Shown here piece by piece: positions 26,301 through 36,834 of a stretch of DNA of 64,000 nt. The notes below the pieces were generated by a model. It had not been told where the DNA came from. It did no database searches and saw only the letters and a list, made by a program, of their open reading frames with translations. Position 1 is the stretch's first letter, and each line of letters begins with the position of its first letter. The stretch lies in the NCBI RefSeq assembly GCF_014281055.1, contig NZ_JACRSE010000005.1, positions 372,001 through 436,000 of the forward strand, in the 5' to 3' direction. The translations under genes and the position numbers were made by a program. This stretch comes from Fluviispira vulneris. Lineage in GTDB: Bacteria; Bdellovibrionota_B; Oligoflexia; Silvanigrellales; Silvanigrellaceae.

Positions 26301-27917
26301 TCACACCTTATAATGTTGTTTGAGAATATAGTGACTGCATTTAAGTGACAAAGCAGCAATAGTAAGCGTGGGATTGGCGGTACCAGTTGTTGGCATTGTT
26401 CCCGCCCCAAGAATAAAAAGATTGGGATGGTCATGACTTTTTAAATTTTCATCTACGACAGATTTCTTGGGGTCTTTACCCATTCTATGCGTGCCCATCA
26501 CATGTCCTGCACCAAAAAAATTATCGATAGTTTGTATATTTGTACAATTTGTAATTTTTAATATTTCAATCATTTTCTTTTTTGAGTCTATAAAAGAATT
26601 ATGTGTGTAGTTATCGAGTGAATAAAATATCTCTGGCCGAGGAATTCCAATTGCATCTAAGTTTTCATAGGAAGGAAGTATACGATTCTCTGGATCTGGC
26701 AACTGCTCTGTCATAGCTGAAATCGCTACCTGACGATAGACGCTTTCTTTGTAAGTCTTTTCTAAATCTTTGCCTGTAAAGCCTTTTTCTATTAAAGATT
26801 CAATAAAAGGATTCAATCCGCCAATTGGAAATGTCCAACCATCATTGCCTAATTGCAATCTATAAGATGCAAAACTTTTTCTAAAGGCACCATCACGAGT
26901 TTCATCAATTCCAGACGTAGATTGTGGTGCACGATAAGGAAACACAGTTTCAGGGGTCAATGCGTAAGCTATCACGATTGGATGATCCATAAGGTTACGA
27001 CCAACCTGATCACTAGAATTTGCTATGCCATTTTTGTATTTTTCACTCTTAGACATCAATAATATTTTTGCATTTTCAATCGCATTTGCTGCTAAAATAA
27101 AAGTTTTACCTTTTACAAAAAATTTTTTTCCATCTTTTGTTTTAAATTTAATTTCTGAGATTTCCCCTGAAGAGTCGGCGATAACTTCATAAGCAACAGA
27201 ATTCGTAATGAGTCTTGCCCCATTTTTTTTTGCTTTATTTAAATGAACAGTAGCATCATACTTAGCTTGGACTGGGCATATTGGTATACAACTTGCACTG
27301 CCGCAGCAGACAGAACGTGAATCATATGTTATAGAATTGCGTGCTTGGGGAGTATGGACAATTCTATATTCAGATTTTTGGAGCGATTTTTGCATAAATT
27401 GATCTAGGTTTGAAAACGGAATCTCTGGCAGTGGATATTTATTTTTTCGCGGTGAACCTAAATCCTCACCATTAAAACCTGCCGTACCAAGTGCAATTTC
27501 AGCTTCTTCATACCATTTCTCTAAATTCTCATATTCAATTGGCCAATCAAGCGCTACGTTGAATTTGCTTTTCATTTTAAAATCATTTGGGAGGAGTCGT
27601 AGAGTAGCACCTTGCCAGTGCCAGGTTGTTCCGCCTGCAACCCTTAAGTAAGTACTTTTAAATCTTTCGTTTCCTTTTTGAATAAAATAGGTATCGTTTA
27701 ATGTTGCGGGGAACCTCGCATGCGCTTGCTCTAAATAAGCTGATTCTGGCATCTTTAGAGCTGCATTAGTATATCTTTTGAAAGCTTCTCCTCTATCTAC
27801 ATTATCACCTGCTTCCAATATGAGTACTTTTATACCTCTCTGAGTCAATCGTTCAGCCATGACTGAGCCAGCTATTCCAGAACCAACAATAACAACTTCA
27901 GAACTCAAATTTTCCAT
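26301..27917 (-). CDS. GMC oxidoreductase, FAD large subunit
   Basis: The FAD-binding VIVGSGIAGSVMAERL at the N-terminus, the cysteine-rich SVCCGSASCIPICPVQAKYD in the middle, and HVMGTHRMGKDPKKSVVDE near the C-terminus identify a membrane-bound GMC dehydrogenase of the fructose/gluconate type. The cysteines would hold an iron-sulfur cluster (inference from relatives). It has no export signal of its own; the Tat signal is on the small subunit just downstream. A cytochrome c subunit normally completes such complexes but none lies beside it. The substrate is probably a sugar or polyol. Confidence 0.85.
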   Translation of the reverse strand: MENLSSEVVIVGSGIAGSVMAERLTQRGIKVLILEAGDNVDRGEAFKRYTNAALKMPESAYLEQAHARFPATLNDTYFIQKGNERFKSTYLRVAGGTTWHWQGATLRLLPNDFKMKSKFNVALDWPIEYENLEKWYEEAEIALGTAGFNGEDLGSPRKNKYPLPEIPFSNLDQFMQKSLQKSEYRIVHTPQARNSITYDSRSVCCGSASCIPICPVQAKYDATVHLNKAKKNGARLITNSVAYEVIADSSGEISEIKFKTKDGKKFFVKGKTFILAANAIENAKILLMSKSEKYKNGIANSSDQVGRNLMDHPIVIAYALTPETVFPYRAPQSTSGIDETRDGAFRKSFASYRLQLGNDGWTFPIGGLNPFIESLIEKGFTGKDLEKTYKESVYRQVAISAMTEQLPDPENRILPSYENLDAIGIPRPEIFYSLDNYTHNSFIDSKKKMIEILKITNCTNIQTIDNFFGAGHVMGTHRMGKDPKKSVVDENLKSHDHPNLFILGAGTMPTTGTANPTLTIAALSLKCSHYILKQHYKV

Positions 27918-28102
27918 ATTTCTCCTTCGAGTTTTTAAAATATGTAAAAATCATAATTTATTTGTTTCGAATAATTTTTATTTACGATTTTCTGAACAAA
28001 AAAAATATCTAAATATATATGCATGAATATAAACATTAAGTATAATATTTAATTTAATGAAAACTTCAAGGGTTATTTAAATAAATTTATTTTTTGTAAT
28101 TT

Positions 28103-30607
28103 TTAATTTATTTGTAAATTGCAAAATTCGCGCGGAGCTTCAAGGGATATACCGGTAGGATAACCACGATATTTGATATTATATACATTAGATATAAAAG
28201 CTAAAAATCCTTTATCGCCACACCCCAAACGATGAACTAAACTTTGCCAATTTGTCTTTAAATTATCTTCTGTGGTAAAAGATTCAGATGCCCAACTGGC
28301 TTCAGATAGTCCAGCCATTTTTGGCAGAGCCATATAGCTTAATTGTGTATAAGTTGGAAGATTTTCAGACCAAAGAGTACCTTCAATACCAAGGATTTTT
28401 TCTGGATAAAATGTCTGTTCCTGCGTTAGCTTAGAACTCAAACTCGATCTTAATGCGCTTTCAGTATCTGAAAATTGTGTCGCCCAACTAAAGCCAGGTT
28501 CATTTCTATCAGGATTATAAGCTAAATCAAAATAAGTTTGATTGGCAAAAGCAAGAACAACTGGATATGAATTATTTGCTAAGTTCACAGCTTGTAAAAT
28601 ACCATTTTCAGTCGTATTCCACAGCCACACGCGCCCAGTTCTGTTTGCATGAACTCTTTCATTTCCTAAAGATTGATCGTCATTTTGAATAAACTGTTGC
28701 CAACCCGATATTTTTAAATCAGTTAATTTATTGGATATCTCTCTAAAGAATTTATGTGACTTTCCGAGTGAATTTAATTGCAACCAATCATTTTGACATG
28801 TACTTGACTTGCTCCAAGCATCCTCACTAACCTCATCTCCGCCAAGACTCACTTCATTTTTTACAAAATAAAGGGTAGTTTGATTTGAAAATATTTCAGC
28901 AATTTCGTAAATTATTTTATTTAATGTATTTGTGAAATTTAAACCAAATTCACTTTTGTCTCCATAGGCACAAACTGGAATTACATTATCGGTATACCCC
29001 TGTACTGACATAAATTCTGATTTATCGTTTCTATCATAAAATATATTTGGCATTGCTTTAATAAGAGCTCTTGCGTGTCCAGGCAAGTCAATCTCAGGAA
29101 TCACAGTTATTTGGTGAATATTTGCAAATTGAATTATATCAAATATTTCACTTTTAGTGTATGTTTTTGTATATTGAGTACTTGCAGTTGGGTATTTATA
29201 TCTTTTAGAATTCGTTTTAAGTAAATTTCCTTGCACAAACATTGAAGGACCAATGTCTTTCCCATACCCTCGACTATCTGCAATTCGATTAAAATTATTA
29301 AATTCTGTTAATTGAATTCTAAATCCTTCATCATCTGCAAAATGCAAATGAAGACTATTTAATTTATGCACTGACATTATTTCTATAAAATTTTTAATTT
29401 CTTCTACTGAAAAATAATGTCGAGCGAGATCCAAAGCTATCCCTCTATATTTAAATCTTGGATAATCAATTATGGTAGTCGTTTTTAATCCTGTTTGATT
29501 AAAACTCTTTATATCTGCATGAAACCAAAGTTGGCGCAAAGTTTGAACGGCATAATAAAAGCCCGCATTATGTAAAGCCTCTATCAATATAAGATTTTCA
29601 GAAATTGAAATTTTATAGCCTTCAGGATTGTTTAAAATTTCATTCGGATTATTGATTCTTTTAAATAAAATTCCAGACTTTAAATTATTTACTTTTCTTC
29701 CCACTCCTGCAATTTTCATGTCTGATGCTAAAATATGACTAAAATAATTCTCAATTCTTGGATCAAGACCAGCAAATTCATTTTCAAAATTTAACTCATC
29801 TGTAAAAAAAAAATATTTTCCATCATTTTTGTTAATAAAACTTACTGGAGAAGGAATTATAGGATTATTTGACAATGTTTGGATTGAAGAATTCCAGTTT
29901 TGAATATTATGATCACTTATTAATGCATCTACTTTTTTTTGATTGTAACCTTGTATATGATAAGAAGATTTATTTGTAGATAAATTATAAATTTTATTTG
30001 CATTATTTTCTTGAACAACTAAAAACAAATTTTGTGGTACTGCTGAAATATTATTTGGCCGCCATTGATTATTTCTTATCAATCTTATTTCATATTGACT
30101 TCCTGGTTTTAGCTCAAAATCCCCTTCTGGCTCTAGTACAGTAGTATAGCCCGCACTCTCATCTTTTCGATAAATCGACGTTTCCTTCGAATATTTTAAT
30201 TTTTGGCATTTATGTGTAGCATCACAAATATCCATAGTTAAATTATTATTTATTTTACCATGCCGGTTAAAACTTCGAGGCATATAAAAACCAAATTTCC
30301 AGTTTTGGATTAGGGAACCTGTATTTGTTAATTTAATAAGTGCAAAAAATTCGCTTGCTTGAGCATTCTCAAAGCACGGACTGTTTTTATTTGTACAAGA
30401 ACCAATTAAAACAGATTCAATTATCAAAGTTTCATTTATCTTATTTTTATTTGCATAATTAAAATCCGAGACTTCAACAAAATCAAAAAGTGAAGGTATA
30501 TGCTCTGTTTTTTCATCGTATGCAGATTGATTACTCCCATGCGCTAGAGCAAAAACGCACAATGATATAAAAAAAACTACAAAGTGTAAAAGATTTAACA
30601 CTCTCAT
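28103..30607 (-). CDS. Secreted beta-N-acetylhexosaminidase, GH20 family
   Basis: An 834-residue protein with a Sec signal (LLHFVVFFISLCVFALAHG). It has an N-terminal carbohydrate-binding/CHB_HEX-like beta domain (to about 250), a GH20b-type domain and a TIM-barrel from about 380 (PRFKYRGIALDLARHYFSVE). The catalytic Asp-Glu pair lies in SLGGDEVSEDAW, and typical later residues appear in WLWNTT and GIEGTLWSENL. It removes terminal GlcNAc/GalNAc from chitin- or glycan-derived oligosaccharides. It stands alone, without chitinase neighbours. It is probably periplasmic, outer-membrane exposed or secreted. Confidence 0.92.
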   Translation of the reverse strand: MRVLNLLHFVVFFISLCVFALAHGSNQSAYDEKTEHIPSLFDFVEVSDFNYANKNKINETLIIESVLIGSCTNKNSPCFENAQASEFFALIKLTNTGSLIQNWKFGFYMPRSFNRHGKINNNLTMDICDATHKCQKLKYSKETSIYRKDESAGYTTVLEPEGDFELKPGSQYEIRLIRNNQWRPNNISAVPQNLFLVVQENNANKIYNLSTNKSSYHIQGYNQKKVDALISDHNIQNWNSSIQTLSNNPIIPSPVSFINKNDGKYFFFTDELNFENEFAGLDPRIENYFSHILASDMKIAGVGRKVNNLKSGILFKRINNPNEILNNPEGYKISISENLILIEALHNAGFYYAVQTLRQLWFHADIKSFNQTGLKTTTIIDYPRFKYRGIALDLARHYFSVEEIKNFIEIMSVHKLNSLHLHFADDEGFRIQLTEFNNFNRIADSRGYGKDIGPSMFVQGNLLKTNSKRYKYPTASTQYTKTYTKSEIFDIIQFANIHQITVIPEIDLPGHARALIKAMPNIFYDRNDKSEFMSVQGYTDNVIPVCAYGDKSEFGLNFTNTLNKIIYEIAEIFSNQTTLYFVKNEVSLGGDEVSEDAWSKSSTCQNDWLQLNSLGKSHKFFREISNKLTDLKISGWQQFIQNDDQSLGNERVHANRTGRVWLWNTTENGILQAVNLANNSYPVVLAFANQTYFDLAYNPDRNEPGFSWATQFSDTESALRSSLSSKLTQEQTFYPEKILGIEGTLWSENLPTYTQLSYMALPKMAGLSEASWASESFTTEDNLKTNWQSLVHRLGCGDKGFLAFISNVYNIKYRGYPTGISLEAPREFCNLQIN

Positions 30608-30719
30608 GGCAAATACTCCATATTAAATGGATACCAATCCAAAGATACAAAAATAAATTTTCTTATTTAGCTATATTAATAGATTTAAAATAAATTGCAA
30701 TTAAACTTCGAGAAAGGTG

Positions 30720-32111
30720 TTAACTTTCTCGTTTCAGGACTGCTGCAAACATTGTGTCAGCATTTTCGTTTGGAGAACCCAATAAATTTTGCTTAACTAA
30801 AGTGTAGGAAGGATTTTTTTTAAGAAAATCTAAAATGATTCCTTCATTTTCATCATAAATCCAACTGCAAGTTGAATATACCAAATGTCCACCCACTCGT
30901 ACACCACGACTGGCATTTTCTAATATGTTCAATTGAAGATGACTCAAGCTATCAATATTTGTATAACTCACTCGGTATTTTGCATCTGGGTTTCTTCTCC
31001 ATGTACCTGATGAAGTACAAGGAGCATCAACTAAAACCCAATCAAATCCATTTCTATTTTCAACTTCTTTTTGAAACTTTGGGAGCTTTTCTCCATTCCA
31101 AGGTAGACAACGGATATTAAAAAAACCTGATTTACGAGCACGTTTTTTTACTTCTTCCAATTTATATTCACGAATATCAGATGCATAAATGACACCTTTA
31201 TTTTTTAATAAACTAGCAATTTGCTGAGTTTTACCTCCACCGCCTGCACAACAATCCCAAACGAATTGTCCATTTTTTACTTGAATATTTTGTCCTATTC
31301 TTTGGCTAGCTAAATCCTGAATTTCAAATAAACCAGATCTATAAGCTTGCAAAGCAAAAACACCTTTTGCACCAGTAACTTTTAGGGCTGAATCAAATTG
31401 TTCAAATTCAAAACCTTCTTTAATGAGTTCTGATTTTACAATATCTATTTTTTCTAAATCATTGATTCTAATCCACAGTGGAGGGCGAATTTCGAGTTCA
31501 GAGAAAAATTGTTTTATTTTTTCTTTTTCCCAAGCTGATTCTTGTATTCTTTTCTCTAACGCTTCTTTAAACCAAATTGGTATGCTAGAAATTAATAACT
31601 GATATACAATATTTTCTGAGTTTTCAAAAAATTTAATTAAATCAATAAAAAATTGAATTTCATTTTGAAATTTTTCAACACCAAATTCAAGAGAAAGCGT
31701 ATCCGGTTTATTTTTATTTGCCAACTCATAGCGCAAACGAATCCAGACAAAAAAACGTTCTGGAGCTATTTCATTCCATTTAGAAAGAACTTGATTCCCA
31801 CTTTGATATTTTTTGCTGAAATCTATTAAAAACTCATCCAGAGATAATTTATCTATTTTTTTTGTATTATTTATTTTAAAAAACTCTTCACAAAACAATG
31901 CAAAATATCCAAAACGGATTCCAGCAAATAAGCATTCACTGTACCAACGTCTATCGCGACTGCCATATTTTGAATTTTTAGCAAACTCTTGAGATAACCA
32001 TCTATCAAACTGTGGTAAAGGTTCTTGCTTAAGAGCAGAACACCATAATTTATACAAATGTGACCATCTGCCATCATAATGTTTTACACTTTTATTTTTT
32101 TGTTCAAACAT
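30720..32111 (-). CDS. RsmB-like rRNA/tRNA cytosine-C5 methyltransferase
   Basis: The C-terminal half shows the NOL1/NOP2/Sun fold: VWDCCAGGGGKTQQIA for SAM binding, the motif IV cysteine in DAPCTSSGTWRRNPD and the motif VI nucleophile in YSTCSWIYDENEG. The 463 residues include a variable N-terminal domain of about 230 residues, as in RsmB, but without a clear NusB-like signature. RsmB methylates C967 of 16S rRNA; the specific target here is unproven. It starts two bases after der ends and is likely transcribed with it. Confidence 0.82.
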   Translation of the reverse strand: MFEQKNKSVKHYDGRWSHLYKLWCSALKQEPLPQFDRWLSQEFAKNSKYGSRDRRWYSECLFAGIRFGYFALFCEEFFKINNTKKIDKLSLDEFLIDFSKKYQSGNQVLSKWNEIAPERFFVWIRLRYELANKNKPDTLSLEFGVEKFQNEIQFFIDLIKFFENSENIVYQLLISSIPIWFKEALEKRIQESAWEKEKIKQFFSELEIRPPLWIRINDLEKIDIVKSELIKEGFEFEQFDSALKVTGAKGVFALQAYRSGLFEIQDLASQRIGQNIQVKNGQFVWDCCAGGGGKTQQIASLLKNKGVIYASDIREYKLEEVKKRARKSGFFNIRCLPWNGEKLPKFQKEVENRNGFDWVLVDAPCTSSGTWRRNPDAKYRVSYTNIDSLSHLQLNILENASRGVRVGGHLVYSTCSWIYDENEGIILDFLKKNPSYTLVKQNLLGSPNENADTMFAAVLKRES

Positions 32112-32113
32112 TT

Positions 32114-33619
32114 TTATTCCTCGGAATCATCATCGAAAAATTCGATATCTGCTCCGTCTAAAGCCTTAATGTCATCAAAGACCATGCTACGAATGTCATC
32201 ATCATAGTTCCGATCTCTTTGAAAACGAGCAGTTCCTTTAGATTTAATTCTATCCCCATTATCATCTAATGGTGACCTTGTTCTTTCACGGAAGATGATA
32301 GAAATTGGAATATCCTTATAATTAAATGCTTCACGGAATTCATTTTCTACAAATCTTTTATAGCTAAAATGTAAATCTTTTGGATGTGAGCAGAAAATAA
32401 CAAACCGTGGAGGAAGAGCCCCCACTTGTGTTGCATAAAGAAACTTAATACGTTTTGACTTATTTTTAACCATTGGCGGAGTGTGCTTTAAAAGAATCTC
32501 TTTTAAAGTATTATTCACTTGAGAAGTGGAGTTTCTTTTACTTCCTTGATCGAATAAATCAAGACACATTGGAATAAGACGACTGACTCTTAAGTTTTCA
32601 AGCGCACTAACAAATACAATTGGTGCATAACGAATATAGCGTAAATCAAGGTGTAATTTTTCCGTAAACTCTTTAACTGTTTTTGAAGTTTTATCTTTTA
32701 CAAGATCCCACTTATTAACAACAATTAAAATAGGTTTTCTGAGTTCAAATGCATATCCTGCAACACGTGCGTCACCATCGGTTGCACCATCCTCAGCATT
32801 GATGACCAAAATAGCAACATCGCAATCTTCGAGACAAGAAACACTGCGAAAAGCAGAAAACTTCTCGAGTTTATCAACCATTCGACTTTTCCGGCGTATA
32901 CCAGCTGTGTCGATCACTTTAACTTCACGCCCATGGTACTTTAATGAAACATCAACTGAGTCACGTGTTGTCCCGGGGCGATTGTCTACGATGGAGCGAG
33001 CTTCTCCTACGAGCCTATTTAGAATAGAAGATTTACCGACATTGGGACGACCAATGATAGCAAGTTTAACAGGTGGATTCTCTGGATCCTCTTGTTTTGC
33101 TTTTGGAGCACTGGCAAATATTTCTGTAGCTGCATCGAGTAAATCGGAAATACCGCGATTGTGTTCCGCACTCACCGGATACACATTTGGCACACCAAGT
33201 TTTCGGAATTCCTCAATAAATATATCATCTTTAGGTAAATCGCATTTATTCACACAAACAACAAAATTCTTTTCTGACTTGCGTAAACGCCGAATAAGAT
33301 CGCTGTCAACAGGATGCAAGCCTTCACGCCCATCTACCACAAAAATCACAGTTTCCGCTTCTTCTATGGCCATTTCAGCCTGTTCAACTAACTGAATTTT
33401 AATGTTATCTTTTGATGTTGGCTCAAAACCACCGGTATCGCACAAGTAAAAAGCTTCACCATTGTGCTCAGCACGGCCAAAAATTCGATCTCTTGTCACG
33501 CCAGGTTCGTCATGGACGAGGCTCTTACGTTCACGAATAATACGGTTAAATAGAGAGCTTTTGCCGACATTGGGTCGACCAACGAGGGCAACAAGGCGAG
33601 TGTAGGTTCTTAAAGTCAT
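32114..33619 (-). CDS. der: Ribosome biogenesis GTPase Der
   Basis: Two GTPase domains in tandem: the first with VGRPNVGKSSLFNRI and DTGGFEP, the second with IGRPNVGKSSILNRL and DTAGIRRKSR, then a KH-like C-terminal domain. Der matures the 50S ribosomal subunit. At 501 residues it is longer than usual, with an acidic tail (DGADIEFFDDDSEE). Der and the methyltransferase gene downstream form a minus-strand pair. Confidence 0.95.
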   Translation of the reverse strand: MTLRTYTRLVALVGRPNVGKSSLFNRIIRERKSLVHDEPGVTRDRIFGRAEHNGEAFYLCDTGGFEPTSKDNIKIQLVEQAEMAIEEAETVIFVVDGREGLHPVDSDLIRRLRKSEKNFVVCVNKCDLPKDDIFIEEFRKLGVPNVYPVSAEHNRGISDLLDAATEIFASAPKAKQEDPENPPVKLAIIGRPNVGKSSILNRLVGEARSIVDNRPGTTRDSVDVSLKYHGREVKVIDTAGIRRKSRMVDKLEKFSAFRSVSCLEDCDVAILVINAEDGATDGDARVAGYAFELRKPILIVVNKWDLVKDKTSKTVKEFTEKLHLDLRYIRYAPIVFVSALENLRVSRLIPMCLDLFDQGSKRNSTSQVNNTLKEILLKHTPPMVKNKSKRIKFLYATQVGALPPRFVIFCSHPKDLHFSYKRFVENEFREAFNYKDIPISIIFRERTRSPLDDNGDRIKSKGTARFQRDRNYDDDIRSMVFDDIKALDGADIEFFDDDSEE

Positions 33620-33757
33620 TATAGCGAAATCCTGTGTCTGTACTGTAAAGTATGCTAGAAGCTTTTCAAGATGCCATGATCTTCAAATCATCACTGCGGC
33701 GAAAAATAGGGCAAACAGAAGGCATCATAGCCAATCCATCTGCATAACGGAATTTTT

Positions 33758-35116
33758 GTGAAACATAAAGTGATTTTTAAAAATAAGAAGTTTAGACCCT
33801 ACTCCAATGTGAGAAAAGACCCGCTTTTCCTTGCGGCTAAACAGGTCTGCTTACTGCTACAAAAGAGCAAACATGATGCTTATATTGTTGGTGGAGCCGT
33901 TAGAGATCTTCTGCTTAATCCCAACAAAATCCCCAAAGATTTTGACATAGCTACTTCGGCAAAACCTGAAGAAGTCAGAAACTTATTTAAAAACTCAATC
34001 TTTGTTGGACAGGCATTTGGAGTGTGTCTCGTTAATTTACAGGGGCAACATTTTGAAGTTACAAGTTTTCGTAAAGAAGGTAGATACTTAGACAAAAGAA
34101 GACCAGAAAATATTCAAATAGGCACTTTCAAGGATGACTGCAATCGACGCGATTTTACGATAAACAGCATATATTATGATCCCGTGCAGAAACACATAAT
34201 TGACCCTCATTTAGGTATAAACGATATCAAACAAAAGCTCATCCGCTGTGTTGGTTCAGCTGAAAATAGACTGCAAGAAGATGCATTAAGAATACTTAGA
34301 ATGATTCGCTTTGCTGCAAATTTAAGTTTTACTCTCGATAATGAAAGCTTAAATGCAGCGAGAAATCATTCTACAGGTCTCCAAGATCTGAGTAAAGAAA
34401 GGATTATTCTTGAGTTTCAAAAAGTAAAAAGAGGAAAATTCTATATTTTTTGTGAACACTTAGAAAATATTTTAGATCTAAAAGAATTAATTTTCCCAAA
34501 TGGATCCTACCAATTTACTAAATATAATATACACAGTAAAAATCAATTGGCTAGAAGTAAAATAAAATTGGATACTCATTTACCATTTTTTAATTTATTA
34601 AAATATTTTTTATATAAAAACAAAGTAAAAAAAGAGTCATTCTCAATTATTTTAAAAACAATTGATCAATGGCCAATCACAGCGGAAGATAAAAAAATTT
34701 GCACACTTTTTCTAAAATGTATTTTCTTTAAAGAGCTTTTTACAAAAGATATGGATATAGAGCTCTTTGATTTTCTCTTTTATGAATTGATTGCTCAAAT
34801 TGATTTCATATCAAAACAATCATCACGAATTATATTAATTACTCTTTCAGTATTCATAAATGATAATTTATTAAAAGAAACGCTTTATAAAATGATCGAT
34901 AAAATCTCGAAGAATGAAATTCCGAGTATAAAGTCAAATGATATCGTTATGCTCATTGAAAACAATCAATTAGATAAAAAATACATATCTTTAATTATGA
35001 AATATTTGCAGTATATTTATTTAAAAAAAGGGCTAGCTCCAAAACTTGAAAATCTACTTCAATTTAAAGGGGACTTATTCAAAGAATACTTTGCTATCGG
35101 AAACTTAAATGTCTAA
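33758..35116 (+). CDS. Poly(A) polymerase / CCA-adding enzyme family protein
   Basis: A class II nucleotidyltransferase: YIVGGAVRDLLLNPNKIPKDFD carries the DxD metal site, RRDFTINSIYYDP is the next motif and RLQEDALRILRMIRFAANL follows. The 452 residues suit PcnB-like poly(A) polymerases or the related CCA-adding enzymes; the sequence does not decide between them. The C-terminal half is AT-biased and less conserved. The end overlaps the start of the TrmJ-like gene by eight bases. Confidence 0.85.
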   Translation: MKHKVIFKNKKFRPYSNVRKDPLFLAAKQVCLLLQKSKHDAYIVGGAVRDLLLNPNKIPKDFDIATSAKPEEVRNLFKNSIFVGQAFGVCLVNLQGQHFEVTSFRKEGRYLDKRRPENIQIGTFKDDCNRRDFTINSIYYDPVQKHIIDPHLGINDIKQKLIRCVGSAENRLQEDALRILRMIRFAANLSFTLDNESLNAARNHSTGLQDLSKERIILEFQKVKRGKFYIFCEHLENILDLKELIFPNGSYQFTKYNIHSKNQLARSKIKLDTHLPFFNLLKYFLYKNKVKKESFSIILKTIDQWPITAEDKKICTLFLKCIFFKELFTKDMDIELFDFLFYELIAQIDFISKQSSRIILITLSVFINDNLLKETLYKMIDKISKNEIPSIKSNDIVMLIENNQLDKKYISLIMKYLQYIYLKKGLAPKLENLLQFKGDLFKEYFAIGNLNV

Positions 35117-35873
35117 AGCTATCAATGCCAATAAAAAAACTCCTATGAACCTAAGCAAGCATATAAGCATTGTCCTAGTAGAACCTGAGCACCCAAATAA
35201 TGTTGGTGCAGTTGCCCGTGCAATGAATAATATGGGTTTTACAAATCTAATTTTAGTTAACCCTTGCGACTATTTAAGTGGCGGAAGCGATGGAGCAAGA
35301 ACATTGGCTATGCATTCGCAAAATATCTTACAGACAGCAAAAGTTTACTCAAATCTACACAGTGCTCTCAGTGAACAAAATTTTGCTATTGCCCTAACCA
35401 ATCGAGTGCGCGGGCAGCATAAAACACTTGAAAATAGCTGGAATTTAGAAAATATATTTCAGCAAATTCAAGGGGAGAGCCATATAGCTCTCGTATTTGG
35501 TAGAGAATCATCTGGTCTAACAAATTCAGAGGTAGATCTTTGCAATTTACTAATGACTATTCCAACCTTTGGACAAAATACTTCATTAAATTTAGCACAA
35601 GCTGTAATGGTTATTTTATATGAAGTCAGCAAATCTTTAAATCAAAAAGAATCAACACAAACCCAAAAAATGATTTTAGCTACATCCCAACATCTTGAGA
35701 GTTTAAAACATAATTTATTTTCAGTGCTCAATAGAATTGGCTACATAAAAATTGGCAATGAATCTAAAAGATGGAGTGTCTTTTCAAAATTAATTTCTGA
35801 AAAGTTTCTAAGTGAAAAAGAAGTCAATATCTTGCAAGGGATACTTAACAAAATCAAAGAAAACCTAAAATAA
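35109..35873 (+). CDS. trmJ: TrmJ-like SPOUT RNA methyltransferase
   Basis: TrmJ methylates the ribose of tRNA position 32. The 254 residues contain the SpoU/TrmH-group pattern: IVLVEPEHPNNVGAVARAMN, MGFTNLILVNPCD, and the knot segment LVFGRESSGLTNSEVDLCN with TFGQNTSLNLAQAVMVILYE. A short helical C-terminal extension follows. Its start lies inside the end of the upstream polymerase gene, so they are coupled. Confidence 0.85.
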   Translation: MSKAINANKKTPMNLSKHISIVLVEPEHPNNVGAVARAMNNMGFTNLILVNPCDYLSGGSDGARTLAMHSQNILQTAKVYSNLHSALSEQNFAIALTNRVRGQHKTLENSWNLENIFQQIQGESHIALVFGRESSGLTNSEVDLCNLLMTIPTFGQNTSLNLAQAVMVILYEVSKSLNQKESTQTQKMILATSQHLESLKHNLFSVLNRIGYIKIGNESKRWSVFSKLISEKFLSEKEVNILQGILNKIKENLK

Positions 35874-35878
35874 GAATC

Positions 35879-36658
35879 TTACATTTTATCCCTCAAATAC
35901 TCAACAATACAACAATAAGCTTCTGAGCTATTATTTTCACACATATTAAAATCATTACTTGCAACAATATTAAATGAATAATAACTATTATATGAATTCT
36001 CGTTAATAAAACTCAAATTATAATTCAATGAATCATTCAAATGTCGTTCATTGCCAAAATACTGAGTGAATTCAATATGACAATCTAACAGTTCGTTTGG
36101 ACTTAACATTATACCATCAAAATTATCATGATTTGTAAAGAAAGATATTTTATTCATTCCAAATCGATTTATAAACATATCTTTAACATGCTCAATGGAA
36201 TGAGTTGGCATAGCTATACGAGCATTATAAACTATATCATAAGCCAAACTTTTAAATTTTTTCCGACAGAATACAATTCTAAAATTTTCGTCTTCTGATA
36301 TAAGAAAGGTTTTTCCGTTTTCATCCCAATAGGGATTAAAAGACTTGACGGTCGGCACCCCATTTTTTAATAATACAGAACAAATATTACTATAAATCAT
36401 TTCATTTTCTAAATAAAACACTAATACATTGTCATCGTCTAGCTTAACAACATCATTCCTGAAATCACTATTTTCAACAATAGTAATAAAAAGATCTTTG
36501 CTCAATTTATTATTGTGAAAAACAATAATTCTTGAATTTTCATAAATAATATCAAAATCTAAAACTTGACAAAGTATATTTTTATACAAATTCATATTTT
36601 TTACAATTATATCCAATGATAATGCTGAGATATTTTTTAAATTATATTTATCATACAT
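35879..36658 (-). CDS. Protein with two VOC (glyoxalase-like) units
   Basis: The 259 residues divide into two similar halves, each with a helix and beta strands in VOC order. The first half ends with PYWDENGKTFLISEDENFRIVF, close to the YycE-type ending of VOC proteins. The second carries AMPTHSIEHVKDMFINRFG and LLDCHIEFTQYFG. VOC proteins can bind metals for isomerase, dioxygenase or resistance reactions, but the usual metal His/Glu set is not obvious. AAGGA precedes the start. The function is open. Confidence 0.55.
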   Translation of the reverse strand: MYDKYNLKNISALSLDIIVKNMNLYKNILCQVLDFDIIYENSRIIVFHNNKLSKDLFITIVENSDFRNDVVKLDDDNVLVFYLENEMIYSNICSVLLKNGVPTVKSFNPYWDENGKTFLISEDENFRIVFCRKKFKSLAYDIVYNARIAMPTHSIEHVKDMFINRFGMNKISFFTNHDNFDGIMLSPNELLDCHIEFTQYFGNERHLNDSLNYNLSFINENSYNSYYSFNIVASNDFNMCENNSSEAYCCIVEYLRDKM

Positions 36659-36834
36659 TGTTAATTCCTTTATAATAGGACGTTTTATTTATAATAATTC
36701 ATTAAAATTATTTATTTCTAAAATATTTTTTATAAACAATTTTATAATACCTATTATTTATAAATTATTTCATAAAAAAACTCAATATACAAAAATTGCG
36801 TCCGAAATTGATCTTGGTGAATAGAACACTAAAA

